From: CBDHCC01 sp965219235
GTDB lineage: Bacteria > Pseudomonadota > Alphaproteobacteria > Sphingomonadales > Sphingomonadaceae
Length of the DNA: 64,000 nucleotides
Direction: 5' to 3'
Assembly: GCA_965219235.1 (NCBI GenBank)
Contig: OZ244721.1
Span: forward strand, 2,170,001 to 2,234,000
Under the pieces are notes generated by a model. That model worked only from the letters and a program-made list of their open reading frames with translations. It had not been told where the DNA came from and searched no databases. The position numbers and the translations under genes were made by a program. The number at the start of each line of letters is the position of its first letter. Positions within the stretch are counted from its first letter, which is position 1. This document shows, piece by piece, positions 62,186-64,000 of the stretch.

Positions 62186-62354
62186 CGCGGTTTTGTTTAT
62201 CCAGTCGTCTGTTTCAGTCTTATGAGTGTCTTCTAGGCTGCGCGCTTCCGAGGTGGATGACCCACTTGCAGGCGGCGGAGTTTCGGGGTGTTCGCCTGTC
62301 TTGAAAGCAGTTCATATGTCAGCTTAGCTGTGTGCGGACAACCAGGACGATGCC
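62186..62354. other. Intergenic region between copB and the GH3 gene
   Basis: About 170 bp, AT-richer than its surroundings at the left end (GGTTTTGTTTATCCAG…). It probably holds the promoter for the GH3 gene and the end of the copper transcript. No clear hairpin terminator or other gene is seen. Confidence 0.35.
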
Positions 62355-64000
62355 ATGCTCATGTCGCTCAACCGCCGCCAGCTTCTGAAAGGAGGAGCCA
62401 CGCTGGCGGGTCTGTCGTTGGGGGGAATGCCGGCGATTGCCCGCACCGATCGCATTCGCACCCTGATCGCGGCCATGACGCCGGAGGAGAAGGCGGGTCA
62501 GCTCTCCTGCTTTTCCGACCAGATCCGGCCGATCGGCAAGGCGTTCAATCCCAACCTGCCGACCACGGGCGCAAAGGAGCAGCTGGCGCGCGTCGCCCGG
62601 GGCGAGGTGGGCATGCTGTTCAACGGCGTCGGCGTGACCGGCGCGCGCGAGGCGCAGCGGGCGGCGGTCGAGGGCACGCGGATGAAGATCCCGCTGATCT
62701 TCGCCGCCGACGTGATCCACGGCCTGCGCACCGCCTACCCTCTTCCGATCGCGGAGGCGTGCGCCTTCGACCCGGACCTGGCCCGGCGCACGGCCCGCGC
62801 GGCGGCGCTGGAGTCCACCGCGCTCGGCATCCACTGGACCTTCGCGCCCATGGTGGACGTCGCCCGGGACGAGCGCTGGGGGCGGGTGGCCGAGGGGTCG
62901 GGCGAGGACCCTTATCTCGGCGCCGTGCTGGGCGTGGCGCGGGTGCGGGGATTCCAGGGCGACGACCTGCGCGATCCCACGCGGGTCGCCGCCTGTGCCA
63001 AGCACTTCGCGGCCTATGGCGCGGTGTCGGGGGGGCAGGACTACAACTACACCCAGATCTCGCCCTCCACGCTGCACGACGTCCACCTCGCCCCTTTCAA
63101 GGCGTGCGTGGATGCCGGCGTCGCCACCATCATGTCGGCCTTCAACGACATCGACGGCGTGCCGTCGAGCGGCAACCGCTGGCTGATGACCGATCTGCTT
63201 CGCGGGACGTGGGGCTTTCGGGGCATGGTGGTCGGCGACTACACCGCCGACGAGGAGCTGATCGCCCATGGCTACGCCGCCGACGGGCGCGACGCCGCCA
63301 AAAAGGCGTTCCTGGCGGGCATGGATATGGCCATGCAGTCGAACCTGTTCAACGAATGGCTGCCCGACCTGGTGCGCTCGGGTGACGTGCCGATGGAGCG
63401 GCTCGACGAGGCGGTGGGCCGCGTGCTGCGGCTGAAGGAGGCGGTCGGGCTGCTCGACAATCCCTACCGCTCGATCGACGCACGAGCCGAACGGCGGAGC
63501 GTGTCGACCCCTGCCATGCTGGCGCTCTCACGCGAGGTCGGCGCGCGCTCGATCGTGCTGTTGAAGAACGAGGGCGGCCTGCTGCCGCTGAAGCCGTCGG
63601 CGCGCGTCGCGCTGATCGGGCCGTTCGGCGAGGACCGCGACAATGTGGTCGGCACCTGGGCGTTCATGTCCGACGAGACGCTGAACGTCTCGATCCGGCA
63701 GGGACTGGAGGCGCAAGGGTTCCGCGTGACTTCCGTGAAGGGGTCGGAGGTCGAGGGTCCGATCGCCGGCGGCATCGAGGCGGCGGTCGCGGCCGCGCGC
63801 GGGGCCGATGTCGTGCTGCTCGCCATCGGCGAGGCGCAGGGGATGTCCGGCGAGGCGCAGTCGCGCACGTCCATCACCGTGCCGCCCGCGCAGATGGCCT
63901 TGGCCGAGGCGGTGGCGGCCACGGGCACGCCGGTGGTGGTGCTGCTGCGCCACGGACGGGCGCTGGCGCTGGAGGGCGCGGTGAAGGACGCGCCCGCGAT
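62355..64000 (+). CDS. Glycoside hydrolase family 3 beta-glucosidase (3' end beyond window)
   Basis: The frame is open to the right edge; 548 codons are visible. A leader with a twin-arginine-like start (SLNRRQLLKGGATLAGLSLGG) is followed by the GH3 N-terminal barrel: MTPEEKAGQLSCFSDQ, IPLIFAADVIHGLRTAYPLPIAEA, FAPMVDVARDERWGRVAEGSGEDPYLG, ACAKHFAAYGAVSGGQDYN, and the nucleophile Asp in FRGMVVGDYTADEEL (GDY instead of the common SDW/SDH). The C-terminal domain starts ARSIVLLKNEGGLLPLKPSARVALIGP. It cleaves terminal beta-glucosyl residues from oligosaccharides in the periplasm. ATG 62355 or 62361; GGAGGAG nearby at 62391 is internal. Confidence 0.93.
   Translation, partial: MLMSLNRRQLLKGGATLAGLSLGGMPAIARTDRIRTLIAAMTPEEKAGQLSCFSDQIRPIGKAFNPNLPTTGAKEQLARVARGEVGMLFNGVGVTGAREAQRAAVEGTRMKIPLIFAADVIHGLRTAYPLPIAEACAFDPDLARRTARAAALESTALGIHWTFAPMVDVARDERWGRVAEGSGEDPYLGAVLGVARVRGFQGDDLRDPTRVAACAKHFAAYGAVSGGQDYNYTQISPSTLHDVHLAPFKACVDAGVATIMSAFNDIDGVPSSGNRWLMTDLLRGTWGFRGMVVGDYTADEELIAHGYAADGRDAAKKAFLAGMDMAMQSNLFNEWLPDLVRSGDVPMERLDEAVGRVLRLKEAVGLLDNPYRSIDARAERRSVSTPAMLALSREVGARSIVLLKNEGGLLPLKPSARVALIGPFGEDRDNVVGTWAFMSDETLNVSIRQGLEAQGFRVTSVKGSEVEGPIAGGIEAAVAAARGADVVLLAIGEAQGMSGEAQSRTSITVPPAQMALAEAVAATGTPVVVLLRHGRALALEGAVKDAPA

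Overview
The window is about 64 kb of high-GC chromosomal DNA. It most likely comes from a sphingomonad alphaproteobacterium (Sphingomonas or a close relative). The evidence is gene content and order (peptidylprolyl isomerase-dapB-nth; hisG-hisD-nusB-thiL-hppA), a short-form HisG, a K+-independent H+-pyrophosphatase, and dense short palindromic repeats. No prophage, insertion sequence, CRISPR array or rRNA operon was seen. The genus is an inference from gene content, not a search result.

Layout. 0-3.6 kb: housekeeping genes (partial PPIase, dapB, nth, a lipoprotein, a CoA-ester lyase) and tRNA-Arg(CCG). 3.8-10.2 kb: an envelope-charge module. It has an OmpR-type regulator, a cationic secreted protein, the lysyl-phosphatidylglycerol synthase/flippase MprF, a histidine kinase and a VirJ/AcvB-type serine hydrolase expected to act on the MprF product. 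10.4-28.4 kb: an exopolysaccharide/O-antigen locus. A PglF-, PglE-, PglD- and PglC-like set predicts synthesis and lipid loading of a di-N-acetylbacillosamine-type sugar. It is joined by a UDP-sugar dehydrogenase, three GT4 glycosyltransferases, a flippase, a polymerase-like protein, an O-antigen ligase, Wza/Wzc export proteins and a sulfotransferase. Part of this locus (about 13.5-15.7 kb) is much AT-richer and carries an 11-bp homopolymer inside the polymerase gene.

28.5-36.6 kb: a YciE-like ferritin-fold protein with a strong terminator, NhaA, a GT2/outer-membrane pair resembling the NfrB/NfrA phage-N4 receptor system, and the cydAB bd oxidase with a small DUF2474-type subunit. A gene-poor stretch follows with a parS-like site, palindromic repeats and a frameshifted SEC-C pseudogene. 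36.7-44.1 kb: a TonB-dependent receptor, a sugar isomerase, and a tightly overlapping operon of GMC oxidoreductase, DoxX, cupin, SMP-30 lactonase and VOC protein. 44.3-52.5 kb: hisG-hisD-nusB-thiL-hppA and an S9 peptidase. Three 96-bp double-hairpin repeats lie here, one of them exactly in frame inside thiL. 52.8-56.4 kb: a YdeP-type molybdoenzyme with fdhD and mobA. 56.5-62.2 kb: a copper-response region, with a csoR-led operon divergent from copA-copB around a likely CsoR operator. The window ends inside a GH3 beta-glucosidase gene.

Genes are packed with NTGA stop/start overlaps (ATGA, GTGA, TTGA and probably CTGA), so translational coupling is common. The most unusual observation is the 96-bp palindromic element that adds exactly 32 codons to ThiL. 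Next come the poly-G tract in the polysaccharide polymerase, the MprF/VirJ/two-component module and the parS-like site.
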